Shown here piece after piece: positions 18,099 through 26,288 of a stretch of 64,000 bases of DNA. Numbering within the stretch: the stretch's first letter is position 1; every line of letters begins with the position of its first letter. The notes beneath the pieces are model-generated. The model made no database searches. It was not told the DNA's origin and was given only the letters and a program-made list of their open reading frames with translations. The stretch is from Streptomyces lavendulae subsp. lavendulae (GTDB lineage: Bacteria; Actinomycetota; Actinomycetes; Streptomycetales; Streptomycetaceae), in the NCBI RefSeq assembly GCF_002803845.1, contig NZ_CP024985.1, positions 3,286,001-3,350,000 on the forward strand, in the 5' to 3' direction. The position numbers and the translations under genes were made by a program.

Positions 18099-19721
18099 TT
18101 AGTTGAGCTCGACGTTCGCCAGGTCCATGCGGCCCTGGGCGTCGACCTCGACGTTCTTCACGGACTTGGAGTAGGCCGAAGAAGACATGTAGGTGAAGAT
18201 CGGGATGTACGGAAGGTCCTTGATGACGATGTCGTCGGCCTTCTGGTACAGCTTCAGACCCTCGGCGGGGTCGGTGGCCTTGTCGGCCTCCGCCATGGTC
18301 TTCTCGAACTCTTCGTTCTTGTAGTGGCCGTAGTTGGAGCCGTTCTCGATGGCGACCTTCGAGAACACCGGACGGAGGTAGTTCTCCGCCGCCGGGTAGT
18401 CCATGGACCACGCCATACGGAACGCGCCCTTGTACTTCGAGGCGCCCAGGTCGTCCAGCAGCTCGCCGAACTTGGCGAACGGCTTGGCGGTGACCTCGAT
18501 GCCGAGGTTCGCCTTCAGCTGGTTGGCGACGGCCTCGATCCACTCCTTGTGGCCACCGTCGGCGTTGTAGCCGAGCTCCATCTTGTTGCCGGGGACACCG
18601 CCGGCCTTGTCGAAGAGCTCCTTGGCCTTGGTCGGGTTGTAGGTGCCGACCTCGCCCAGCGCGCCCTTGCGGTAGCCCGGGATGATGGGGCTGATGAAGT
18701 CGTCGGCCGGCTTGCGGGTGCCGTTGAAGATGGTCTTCGTGATGGCGTCCCGGTCGATGGCCATGGAGAGGGCCTGACGGATCTCCACCTTGCCGAACGC
18801 CTCGGGGTTCTGCTCCAGCGGGAGACCGATGTAGCCGACGGCCGACTCGGGCTTGTAGATGTAACGGTCGCCGAACTCCTGGGAGACGGTGGCCATCGCC
18901 GAGATCGGGAGCTTGTCGACGATCTGGATGTTGTCCGAACGCAGGTCGTTGTACGCCGTGTCCAGGTTGTCGTAGATCTTGAAGGTGACGCCCGCGAGCT
19001 TGGCGCGACCCTCGGCCGGGTACTTGTCGTACCGCTTGACCTTGATCTGCTTGTTGTGGTCCCAGGCACCGTCCATCTGGAAGGGGCCGTTGCCGATCGG
19101 GTTCTCGCCGAACTTCTTGGCGCCGTCGGTCTCGAAGGCCTTCGGCAGCGGGTAGAAGGCGTTGTAGCCCAGCATCGTCTTGAACTGGGAGAACGGCTCC
19201 TTCAGCGTGACGGTGAAGGTGCGCTCGTCAACGACCTTGAGGCCCTTGAGCTCCTTGGAGGTGGGCTTCTTGTCCTTGCCCGGCGCGAGCTCCTCGGAGC
19301 CCTCGATCTTCGAGAAGAACGGCATGCCCTCGGCGGCGTTGTCCTGGTTGGCGCCCCAGTTCCAGGCGCGGACGAAGGACTGGGCGTCGACCTTCTCACC
19401 GTTGTGGAAGGTGAGGCCGTCCTTGACCTTGATGGTCCAGGTCTTCGAGTCGGTCGTGTTGATGGACTCGGCGGCGGCCAGCTTCGGCTCGTTGGTCTTG
19501 TTGTCGTAGTCGACCAGACCGGTGAAGAGCGCGTGGAGAACCTCGGCGCCCTCGGACTCGGCGGTGTTCTGACCGACCAGGCCGTGCTGCGGCTCGCCGA
19601 GCACCACCGTGATGTTGCCGCCCTTGCCGCCGGCCTCGTCCTTGCTGGTGCTGCAAGCCGTGGCAGCCATCGCCACGATGACGGCACCCGCGACCCACTT
19701 GGCGCTCGTTGCTCCGCGCAT
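18099..19721 (-). CDS. Peptide-binding lipoprotein, SBP family 5 (operon 2)
   Basis: 540-aa lipoprotein. The signal MRGATSAKWVAGAVIVAMAATAC has its lipobox Cys at about 23, followed by the SBP_bac_5 domain (VLGEPQHGLVGQNTAESEG..., DGLTFHNGEKVDAQSFVRAWNWG). GAGGAGG sits 8 nt ahead of the ATG. It is first gene of operon 2. Lys content is high and base use slightly less GC-extreme than its neighbours, suggesting strong expression. It is a candidate for the binding protein of a BldK-like system by location, unproven. Confidence 0.93.
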   Translation of the reverse strand: MRGATSAKWVAGAVIVAMAATACSTSKDEAGGKGGNITVVLGEPQHGLVGQNTAESEGAEVLHALFTGLVDYDNKTNEPKLAAAESINTTDSKTWTIKVKDGLTFHNGEKVDAQSFVRAWNWGANQDNAAEGMPFFSKIEGSEELAPGKDKKPTSKELKGLKVVDERTFTVTLKEPFSQFKTMLGYNAFYPLPKAFETDGAKKFGENPIGNGPFQMDGAWDHNKQIKVKRYDKYPAEGRAKLAGVTFKIYDNLDTAYNDLRSDNIQIVDKLPISAMATVSQEFGDRYIYKPESAVGYIGLPLEQNPEAFGKVEIRQALSMAIDRDAITKTIFNGTRKPADDFISPIIPGYRKGALGEVGTYNPTKAKELFDKAGGVPGNKMELGYNADGGHKEWIEAVANQLKANLGIEVTAKPFAKFGELLDDLGASKYKGAFRMAWSMDYPAAENYLRPVFSKVAIENGSNYGHYKNEEFEKTMAEADKATDPAEGLKLYQKADDIVIKDLPYIPIFTYMSSSAYSKSVKNVEVDAQGRMDLANVELN

Positions 19722-20065
19722 GGGTATTTGCCTCCTCAGGAGTCACTGTCGATTCGTGAAGGACCCGGGTTCCGCTGACACCCCTGACAGCGAAATCCGG
19801 TCCCATCGTGTGTGCTCGTGAGTCGACGCTCCCCACAGCGTGTGACCCATTGACCCGAGCTCAATGGAGCCATCCTCAGGGACTGCCAGACCGTAAACCA
19901 CACTTAAGTGGTCTCGTTTTCACAACATCACCGCATGGCGAAAACCCGAAATCCGGACAAACGGATAGGAGACAGACACGTGCGAAACGGACGGTTAGCT
20001 CACCTTCCGGAGTGTCACGCTCGGAATGCGGACACCAGAACGCAACAATCCGCTTGACAAAAGCG
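19722..20065. other. Upstream region of Opp operon 2
   Basis: About 340 bp with no credible gene. It should hold the operon promoter (minus strand). A 10-bp palindrome CACTTAAGTG at 19901-19910 is the only conspicuous element and might be an operator. I could not place a convincing -35/-10 pair. Confidence 0.5.
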
Positions 20066-20108
20066 AACAGCCCCTCCCCGCACCGGTCCGGTGCGGGGAG
20101 GGGCTGTT
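20066..20108 (-). terminator. Very strong hairpin terminator of typA
   Basis: A 19-bp perfect inverted repeat (arms 20066-20084 and 20090-20108, beginning AACAGCCCC and ending GGGGCTGTT) with a 5-nt loop. It lies 62 nt after the typA stop and ends in a short A/T edge. It insulates Opp operon 2 from typA. Confidence 0.9.
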
Positions 20109-20169
20109 TCAAGCCGTACGCCTGTCGGTCAGTGTCCGGCTGGAGTACGGCCGGGGTACGACTCGCCTG

Positions 20170-22074
20170 CTACTTGGCCGACTTGGCGCGCGAAGCGGTG
20201 CGCGAGCGCTCCTTCTGGTCCAGGACGACCTTGCGGATGCGCACGGCCTCCGGGGTCACCTCGACGCACTCGTCGTCGCGGCAGAACTCCAGGGACTGCT
20301 CCAGGGAGAGCTTGCGCGGCGGAATCACGTTCTCCGTGTTGTCCGCGGAAGCCGCACGCATGTTGGTGAGCTTCTTCTCCTTGGTGATGTTCACGTCCAT
20401 GTCGTCGGAGCGCGAGTTCTCGCCGACGATCATGCCCTCGTACACCTCGGTGCCGGGGTCGGTGAACAGGACACCGCGCTCCTGCAGGTTGATCATGGCG
20501 AACGGGGTGACCGCGCCCGCGCGGTCCGCGACGAGCGAACCGTTGTTGCGGGTGACCAGCGGGCCGAACCACGGCTCGTGGCCCTCGTGGATCGAGTGGG
20601 CGATGCCCGTACCGCGGGTGTTGGTCAGGAACTCCGTGCGGAAGCCGATGAGACCGCGCGACGGGACGACGAACTCCATGCGGACCCAGCCGGAACCGTG
20701 GTTCGACATGTTGTCCATGCGGCCCTTGCGGACGCCCATGAGCTGCGTGACCGCGCCCATGTGCTCCTCGGGGACGTCGATCGTCATGCGCTCGACCGGC
20801 TCGTGGGTCTTGCCGTCGATCTCCTGGGTGACGACCTGCGGCTTGCCGATCGTCAGCTCGAAGCCCTCGCGGCGCATCTGCTCGACCAGGATGGCGAGCG
20901 CAAGCTCACCGCGGCCCTGGACCTCCCAGGCGTCGGGACGCTCGGTCTCCAGCACGCGCAGCGAGACGTTACCGATGAGCTCGCGGTCGAGGCGGTCCTT
21001 GACCTGGCGGGCGGTGACCTTGCGGTCCTTGACCGCGGACTTGGCGTCCGCGCCCTTGCCGGTGCCGCCGCGGCCGACCATCGGGGAGGTGTTCGTACCG
21101 ATGGTCATGGAGATCGCCGGCTCGTCGACCGAGATCAGCGGCAGCGCGATCGGGTTCTCCGGGTCGGCCAGGGTCTCACCGATCATGATGTCGGGGATAC
21201 CGGCGACGGCGCAGATGTCACCGGGGCCCGCCACCTCGGCCGGCTTGCGGGTGAGCGCCTCGGTCATCATCAGCTCGGTGATGCGGACGTTGGAGACCGT
21301 GCCGTCACGCTTGATCCACGCGACCGTCTGGCCCTTGCGCAGCTCGCCCTGCTCGACGCGCAGGAGCGCGATGCGGCCGAGGAAGTTGTCGGCGTCCAGG
21401 TTGGTGACGTGGGCCTGGAGGGGGGCCTCTTCGTCGTACACCGGGGCGGGGACGTGCTCCAGGATGGCGGAGAAGAACGGCTCCAGGTTGTCGCTGTCCG
21501 CGGGGACGGTGCCGTCCTCCGGCTTGGTCAGCGAGGCGACGCCGTCACGGCCGCAGGCGTAGACGATCGGGAACTCGATCTGGTCCTCGTCCGCGTCCAG
21601 GTCCAGGAACAGGTCGTAGGTCTCGTTGACGACCTCGTCGATCCGGGAGTCCGGGCGGTCCGTCTTGTTGATGCAGAGGATGACCGGCTTCCGCTGCTGG
21701 AGGGCCTTGCGGAGCACGAAGCGGGTCTGGGGCAGCGGACCCTCGGAGGCGTCCACCAGCAGGACGACCGCGTCCACCATCGACAGACCGCGCTCGACCT
21801 CACCACCGAAGTCGGCGTGGCCGGGGGTGTCGATGATGTTGATCGTGATCGGGGCCCCGCCGTCCTTGGGGTGATACTTCACCGCCGTGTTCTTGGCGAG
21901 GATCGTGATGCCCTTCTCACGCTCCAGGTCGTTCGAGTCCATCATGCGGTCGTCGAGCTGCTGGTGGGCGGCGAAGGCACCGGCCTGCTTGAGCATGGCA
22001 TCGACGATGGTCGTCTTGCCATGGTCGACGTGGGCGACGATGGCGACGTTACGGATGTCGTGGCGCGTGGGCAC
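20170..22074 (-). CDS. typA: Ribosome-associated translational GTPase TypA/BipA
   Basis: 634-aa EF-G-like GTPase that acts on the ribosome in stress adaptation and subunit assembly. G1 is AHVDHGKTT (about 14-22), G2 is in the EREKGITI segment, G3 is DTPGHADF, and G4 is NKTD (IKTD-like region LCINKTDRPDSR). The C-terminal EF-G III/V-like and BipA-specific domains follow (VVTQEIDGKTHEPVERMTIDVP). Length matches the family. It is monocistronic between two strong hairpins. Confidence 0.96.
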   Translation of the reverse strand: MPTRHDIRNVAIVAHVDHGKTTIVDAMLKQAGAFAAHQQLDDRMMDSNDLEREKGITILAKNTAVKYHPKDGGAPITINIIDTPGHADFGGEVERGLSMVDAVVLLVDASEGPLPQTRFVLRKALQQRKPVILCINKTDRPDSRIDEVVNETYDLFLDLDADEDQIEFPIVYACGRDGVASLTKPEDGTVPADSDNLEPFFSAILEHVPAPVYDEEAPLQAHVTNLDADNFLGRIALLRVEQGELRKGQTVAWIKRDGTVSNVRITELMMTEALTRKPAEVAGPGDICAVAGIPDIMIGETLADPENPIALPLISVDEPAISMTIGTNTSPMVGRGGTGKGADAKSAVKDRKVTARQVKDRLDRELIGNVSLRVLETERPDAWEVQGRGELALAILVEQMRREGFELTIGKPQVVTQEIDGKTHEPVERMTIDVPEEHMGAVTQLMGVRKGRMDNMSNHGSGWVRMEFVVPSRGLIGFRTEFLTNTRGTGIAHSIHEGHEPWFGPLVTRNNGSLVADRAGAVTPFAMINLQERGVLFTDPGTEVYEGMIVGENSRSDDMDVNITKEKKLTNMRAASADNTENVIPPRKLSLEQSLEFCRDDECVEVTPEAVRIRKVVLDQKERSRTASRAKSAK

Positions 22075-22418
22075 TTCGGCGCTTCTCCCGGGATCGTGGA
22101 TGGCGTCGCGTACGGTCCGGCACGCGCGCCTCGACCGGGCGGAAAACCTGCCACGGCCTTACCCCATCCTACGTCGGTTGGCGGGAACCGCCTGCCGGGG
22201 GGTCTGTCAAGAGGCCGGACGACTGAGCGGGGCCGGGTTCGGGGTGGGGAGTCCCGGCCGTGGGAGAAGCCTGTGTTCCTGCGGGTCAATGGGTATCCAC
22301 GACCTTGCCCGCCGGGGATCCGGCGGGCAAGGGAATTGAGTCACATCTGAGCTAGTGACCCGTGGGTCAACCTCCCAGGCCCCGCTTTTTCACCACTTGT
22401 TCGGCGCGGCTCCTTCTT
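22075..22418. other. Intergenic region upstream of typA
   Basis: 344 bp with no gene. The typA-proximal half should carry its promoter; the distal part has the hairpin at 22303-22332. Confidence 0.55.
22303..22332 (-). terminator. Hairpin terminator of the lone peptide-binding protein gene
   Basis: A 13-bp perfect stem CCTTGCCCGCCGG / CCGGCGGGCAAGG with loop GGAT, about 87 nt after the stop at 22419. Confidence 0.7.
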
Positions 22419-24785
22419 CTACTTCTTCTTCGCGTCCTTCTCGGTGGGCGGCTTCATCCAGCCGATGTCCTGGTACCGCGGCGCCCCGAGACCGAACGCC
22501 CCGGCGTTGGCCAGGCCCGGCTTCACGGCGACCAGCTCGGGGCGCTGGTAGAGCGGGATGGAACCGGCCGCGGCCCAGATCCGGGCGTCCGCCTTGCGCA
22601 TCAGCTCCCGGGCCTGCTCCTCGTCCAGCTCACCGGCCGCCTGGTCGAAGAGCTGGTCGATGTGGTCGGTGCCCACCCGGGTGTAGTTCTGTTCGACGAC
22701 GAGCGAGCCGTCGGCGGCCGGCTCCGGCTTGGCGAAGATGGGCCGGGCGTCGGTGGCGGGGTAGGCCGTCGCGGGCCAGGAGTAGAGCGCCAGGTCGTAC
22801 TGGCCCGAGGCCACGTGGTCCTTGAAGAAGCTCTCGTCCGCGACCTTCTTCATCTCGGTGGCGACACCGATCGTCTGGAGCATCCGGGAGATCCGGTCGC
22901 CGACCGTGCGCAGGGCCTCCGAGCCGGGCCCCGCCGGGAGGACGAAGCGCAGGGTGAGGGGCTTGCCGTCCTTGGCGAGGACGGCGCCGGAGGTGCGGGC
23001 GGCCTGCTTGGCCGGGGCGGGGGCCGGGGTGGCCCGCGCGGGTTCCTTGTCGTCGGCGCCGTTCTCGGCCTGCCCCTCCGCGTCGGCCGCCGTGCGCTTG
23101 CCGTCGTCCAGGGTGCGGGCCTGGGTCAGCAGCGCCTCCTCCTGCTGGGCGGCGAGGGAGCCGGGGGCGAGCACCGGGGAGGGCTGCTCGCGGCGGGCGC
23201 CCGGCGCGAACCGGTCCGCGTCGGCGATCTCCCCGTCGAAGTCCTGCGCGGGGCCTTCGGGGAGACCGGCGGCCGCGTGCCCGCCGTGGGCGGCGGCGCG
23301 GCGGGCAGCGCCGCCCCGCCCGTCGTCCTGGCCGACGATGTAGAGGCCGTCGTTGCCGGTACCCGGGCCCGAGGGGGTCTTGGAGTCGTCCTTCGTGCCG
23401 CTGCCGTCGCTCTCCGAGCCGGCCTTGGCGCCCGCCGGGTCGGTGATCTTGCCGTTCTTGCGCCAGCCCGCGTCCGAGAGGAGGGCCTGGGCCGCCTGGG
23501 GGTCCAGGCCGCCGAGGGCGTCGCTGTTGTCCGCGTACGCCTGCTGCCCGGCCAGGGCCAGGTGGCTGCCGACCGGCTTCGCGGGCAGGCCCAGCGGCTT
23601 CAGGACGATCTCGGCGAGTTCCTTGCGGTCCAGGGCGCGGGCCACCGCCCGCCGGACCCGCTCGTCGGACAGCGGACCGGAGGCGCCGTTCATGGCCAGC
23701 TGCGTGTAGGCGGGCTCCAGCGACTTGCGGACGGTGAAGGAACGCAGCGCCGTCTGCTCGTCGGCGTACTTCTTGACGGCCTCCGCGTTCTTCTCGCGGC
23801 TCTCCTGCTCCTCCTTCGCCTTGGTCTCGTCGGAGCCGTGGGCGAGCGCCCAGGAGAGGGTGGCCTGCGCCGGGGTGAGGGCGGCGGCGGGACCGTGCGC
23901 CCCGTTCACCTGGCCGCCGTCGCGGTGGGCGAGGGCGATCCGGTCGGCGCCCGCGCGGTCGATCTCGGCCAGGTCGACCTTGCCCGAGGCGAGCGCGGCC
24001 GGGCGGCCCGCCCGGGGCACGGCCGTCAGGACGAGGGTGTCCAGCTTCGCGGCCCGGCCCCACCAGCGCGGGTTGCGGGTCAGGGCCGCGGTGCCGGTCT
24101 TCTTGTCGATGGCCCCGAGGTTGAAGGGTCCGGCGGTGACCTTCAGGGCGCCGCGCGCGCCCTCGTTGAAGGCCTCCGGGGTGCCCATGACCTGCTTCGG
24201 GTACAGCGGGCCGAACAGGGAACGCCAGTCGCCGTACGGCTTGGCGAAGGTGACCTTGACCTCCAGGTCGTTCTTCCCGCGCTCGATCTTCTCGATCCGG
24301 TCGTAGCCGGCGTTGCGGGCCGTCCAGTACGCCGAGTCCTTGCCGTTCAGCGCCCGCCACTGGGCGACGAAGTCGGGGGCGCCGATCTCGCGGCCGTCGC
24401 TCCACACCGCCTTCTGGTTCAGCCGGTACAGGACGACCTGCTTCGGCTCGCGCTCGACGACCTCGGCCTTCTCCAGGTAGTCGGGGTTGGCCACCGGCCG
24501 GCCCTTGGCGTCCAGGACGAAGAGCTGCGGCAGGACCGCCCCCGCGATCCGGGTGGTGGTGGCGTCGGCATCGGCCTGGAAGGTGTTGAGGGTGTCCGGC
24601 AGGGAGTCCACCGCCCAGCGCAGGACGCCGCCGTCGACGACCCGGTCGCGGGCGGTCACCGCGATGTCCGGTCCCGCGGCGGCCGTCCCGCCCTCCTCCT
24701 CGGCCGCCCCGCAGCCCGCGAGGAGCGGCAGCGCAAGGACTCCCGAGGTGAGGAGCGCCAAGGACCTGCGCGTTCTCTGGGTCAT
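22419..24785 (-). CDS. Orphan peptide-binding lipoprotein (SBP family 5) with large low-complexity insertion
   Basis: 788-aa lipoprotein, against 500-600 for the family. The signal MTQRTRRSLALLTSGVLALPLLAGC has a clear lipobox (LLAGC). The SBP_bac_5 fold begins VVDGGVLRWAVDSLPDTLNTF. Between about 450 and 600 the fold is interrupted by a hydrophilic, Gly/Ala/Asp/Glu-rich stretch (from AGSESDGSGTKDDSK to PAPAPAKQAARTSG), after which the C-terminal lobe resumes (PLTLRFVLPAGPGSEALRTVG). ATG at 24785 is preceded by GGAGG. No permease or ATPase genes adjoin, so it may serve another transporter or act as a peptide sensor. Confidence 0.88.
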   Translation of the reverse strand: MTQRTRRSLALLTSGVLALPLLAGCGAAEEEGGTAAAGPDIAVTARDRVVDGGVLRWAVDSLPDTLNTFQADADATTTRIAGAVLPQLFVLDAKGRPVANPDYLEKAEVVEREPKQVVLYRLNQKAVWSDGREIGAPDFVAQWRALNGKDSAYWTARNAGYDRIEKIERGKNDLEVKVTFAKPYGDWRSLFGPLYPKQVMGTPEAFNEGARGALKVTAGPFNLGAIDKKTGTAALTRNPRWWGRAAKLDTLVLTAVPRAGRPAALASGKVDLAEIDRAGADRIALAHRDGGQVNGAHGPAAALTPAQATLSWALAHGSDETKAKEEQESREKNAEAVKKYADEQTALRSFTVRKSLEPAYTQLAMNGASGPLSDERVRRAVARALDRKELAEIVLKPLGLPAKPVGSHLALAGQQAYADNSDALGGLDPQAAQALLSDAGWRKNGKITDPAGAKAGSESDGSGTKDDSKTPSGPGTGNDGLYIVGQDDGRGGAARRAAAHGGHAAAGLPEGPAQDFDGEIADADRFAPGARREQPSPVLAPGSLAAQQEEALLTQARTLDDGKRTAADAEGQAENGADDKEPARATPAPAPAKQAARTSGAVLAKDGKPLTLRFVLPAGPGSEALRTVGDRISRMLQTIGVATEMKKVADESFFKDHVASGQYDLALYSWPATAYPATDARPIFAKPEPAADGSLVVEQNYTRVGTDHIDQLFDQAAGELDEEQARELMRKADARIWAAAGSIPLYQRPELVAVKPGLANAGAFGLGAPRYQDIGWMKPPTEKDAKKK

Positions 24786-25144
24786 GGGTGGTACCTCCGG
24801 GGCGGGGCGCGGGTGGCCGTGAAAGAGGGGTGTCCTGATCACGTTCGGCGGTATATGGAGCTGATCACACTGGTGCCGGATCCCACTGAAATAGACGGCC
24901 GCCCGGCTCTTCAGGAGCGGCCCCTCGCCACGCCGCGAACCCCACCCGTGCGGACCAATCCGAGTTGCGGGCGGGCGCGCGTTCCCCCGGACGAGGGATG
25001 AAAATGGGGGGCAGGGAGGGGCGCACGGTTCGCGCCTGCGCGCCCGGAATCGCTGCACGTCCCTTCACAACCGGGGACGGGAGGCGCGACACTCGCAGGC
25101 GCCCGTGAGCGTTGCCACCGCACCCGCGGAAGTGAGGTCACGTC
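24786..25144. other. Divergent promoter region
   Basis: 359 bp between the minus-strand lipoprotein gene and the plus-strand small ORF and sdh genes. No gene is recognisable. Promoters for both directions are expected here. Confidence 0.5.
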
Positions 25145-25366
25145 ATGTCCCTGCAAGATGATCTGACGGCCGTACGACGCAATCTGAACGAGCTGGTCCG
25201 CTCCGTGGAGCGGCTGGAGCAGGACGTCGCACGACAGTCGCCGGCCGCTCCCAAGGCCCCCGAGGCGGGCCGGATGGTGTCCGTCCCGGACACCCCGTAC
25301 GACAGCACGCTGTGGACGGACACCGACGACGAGGGCCTCGGCGCCCGCGACCGCCGCGCCCCCTGA
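25145..25366 (+). CDS. 73-aa conserved hypothetical preceding sdhC
   Basis: Short acidic protein (MSLQDDLTAVRRNLNELVRSVERLEQDV) with a predicted N-terminal coiled-coil helix and a disordered tail. GTGAGG sits about 6 nt ahead of the ATG. It is placed 96 bp before the succinate dehydrogenase operon and probably shares its promoter. No function recognised. Confidence 0.7.
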   Translation: MSLQDDLTAVRRNLNELVRSVERLEQDVARQSPAAPKAPEAGRMVSVPDTPYDSTLWTDTDDEGLGARDRRAP

Positions 25367-25462
25367 CCCGCCCCGTCCGTCCGTCCGCGCACTCCCCATC
25401 TGGCCCGGCCGCCCCGGCCGGGCCTCCTGGGCCACCCCTCATCACTCCACCCGGAGTCCCCT

Positions 25463-26287
25463 TTGGCCACAGGCACGGAACCACACCCACAGCGGCCCGG
25501 CGGGGTCCACGACCCCTCCCGGGCCGCCATCGCGGCCCGGCACCTGCGCACGGACCGGTGGTGGCTCTCGCCCGCCGGCACCGCGGCGGGGCTGCTCGCC
25601 TTCATCGTCTACTCGACCTGGCGGGCCTTCTCGAACGCCGACTACTACGCGGCCCCGTACGTGTCGCCGTTCTACTCGCCCTGTCTGGCGGAGAACTGCG
25701 TCCCGATGCGCGGCGGCCCCAACCTTGACCTCTTCGGCAGCTGGTGGGCCCTGTCCCCCGCCCTGCTGATCCTGATCTTCCCGCTCGGCTTCCGGCTGAC
25801 CTGCTACTACTACCGCAAGGCGTACTACCGGGGCTTCTGGGCCTCGCCGCCCGCCTGCGCCGTCGCCGAGCCGCACGCCTCGTACACGGGCGAGACCCGT
25901 TTCCCGCTGATCCTGCAGAACGCGCACCGGTACTTCTTCTACGCCGCGGTGCCGGTCGCCGGGATCCTCACGTACGACACGGTGCTGACCTTCCGCGACG
26001 GGCACTACGCGTGGGGCCACATGGGCCTGGGAACCCTGCTGTTCCTGGTCAACATCGTGCTGATCTGGGCCTACACGCTGTCCTGCCACTCCTGCCGGCA
26101 CATCATGGGCGGCCGCCTGAAGCACTTCTCCAAACACCCGGTGCGCTACCGGCTGTGGGGCTGGGTGAGCCGGCTCAACGCCCGGCACATGCAGCTGGCC
26201 TGGGCCTCCCTGATCAGCGTCGCCCTGTGCGACTTCTACGTGTACCTGCTGGCCAGCGGCACCGTCACCGACCCGAGGATCTTCTGA
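25463..26287 (+). CDS. sdhC: Succinate dehydrogenase membrane anchor, actinobacterial Sdh1 type
   Basis: 274-aa membrane subunit with five hydrophobic helices (about 34-55, 92-113, 152-172, 183-204, 235-255). Size and gene order (anchor-flavoprotein-FeS) match the mycobacterial Sdh1 (Rv0249c-type) complex, not the two-subunit SdhCD anchors. Conserved His/Cys residues cluster in SPCLAENC and LSCHSCRHIMGG. TTG start at 25463 with CCGGAG upstream; no ATG or GTG fits as well. It would pass electrons between the FeS subunit and menaquinone. The flavoprotein start follows 1 nt after this stop. Confidence 0.9.
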   Translation: MATGTEPHPQRPGGVHDPSRAAIAARHLRTDRWWLSPAGTAAGLLAFIVYSTWRAFSNADYYAAPYVSPFYSPCLAENCVPMRGGPNLDLFGSWWALSPALLILIFPLGFRLTCYYYRKAYYRGFWASPPACAVAEPHASYTGETRFPLILQNAHRYFFYAAVPVAGILTYDTVLTFRDGHYAWGHMGLGTLLFLVNIVLIWAYTLSCHSCRHIMGGRLKHFSKHPVRYRLWGWVSRLNARHMQLAWASLISVALCDFYVYLLASGTVTDPRIF

Positions 26288-26288
26288 G

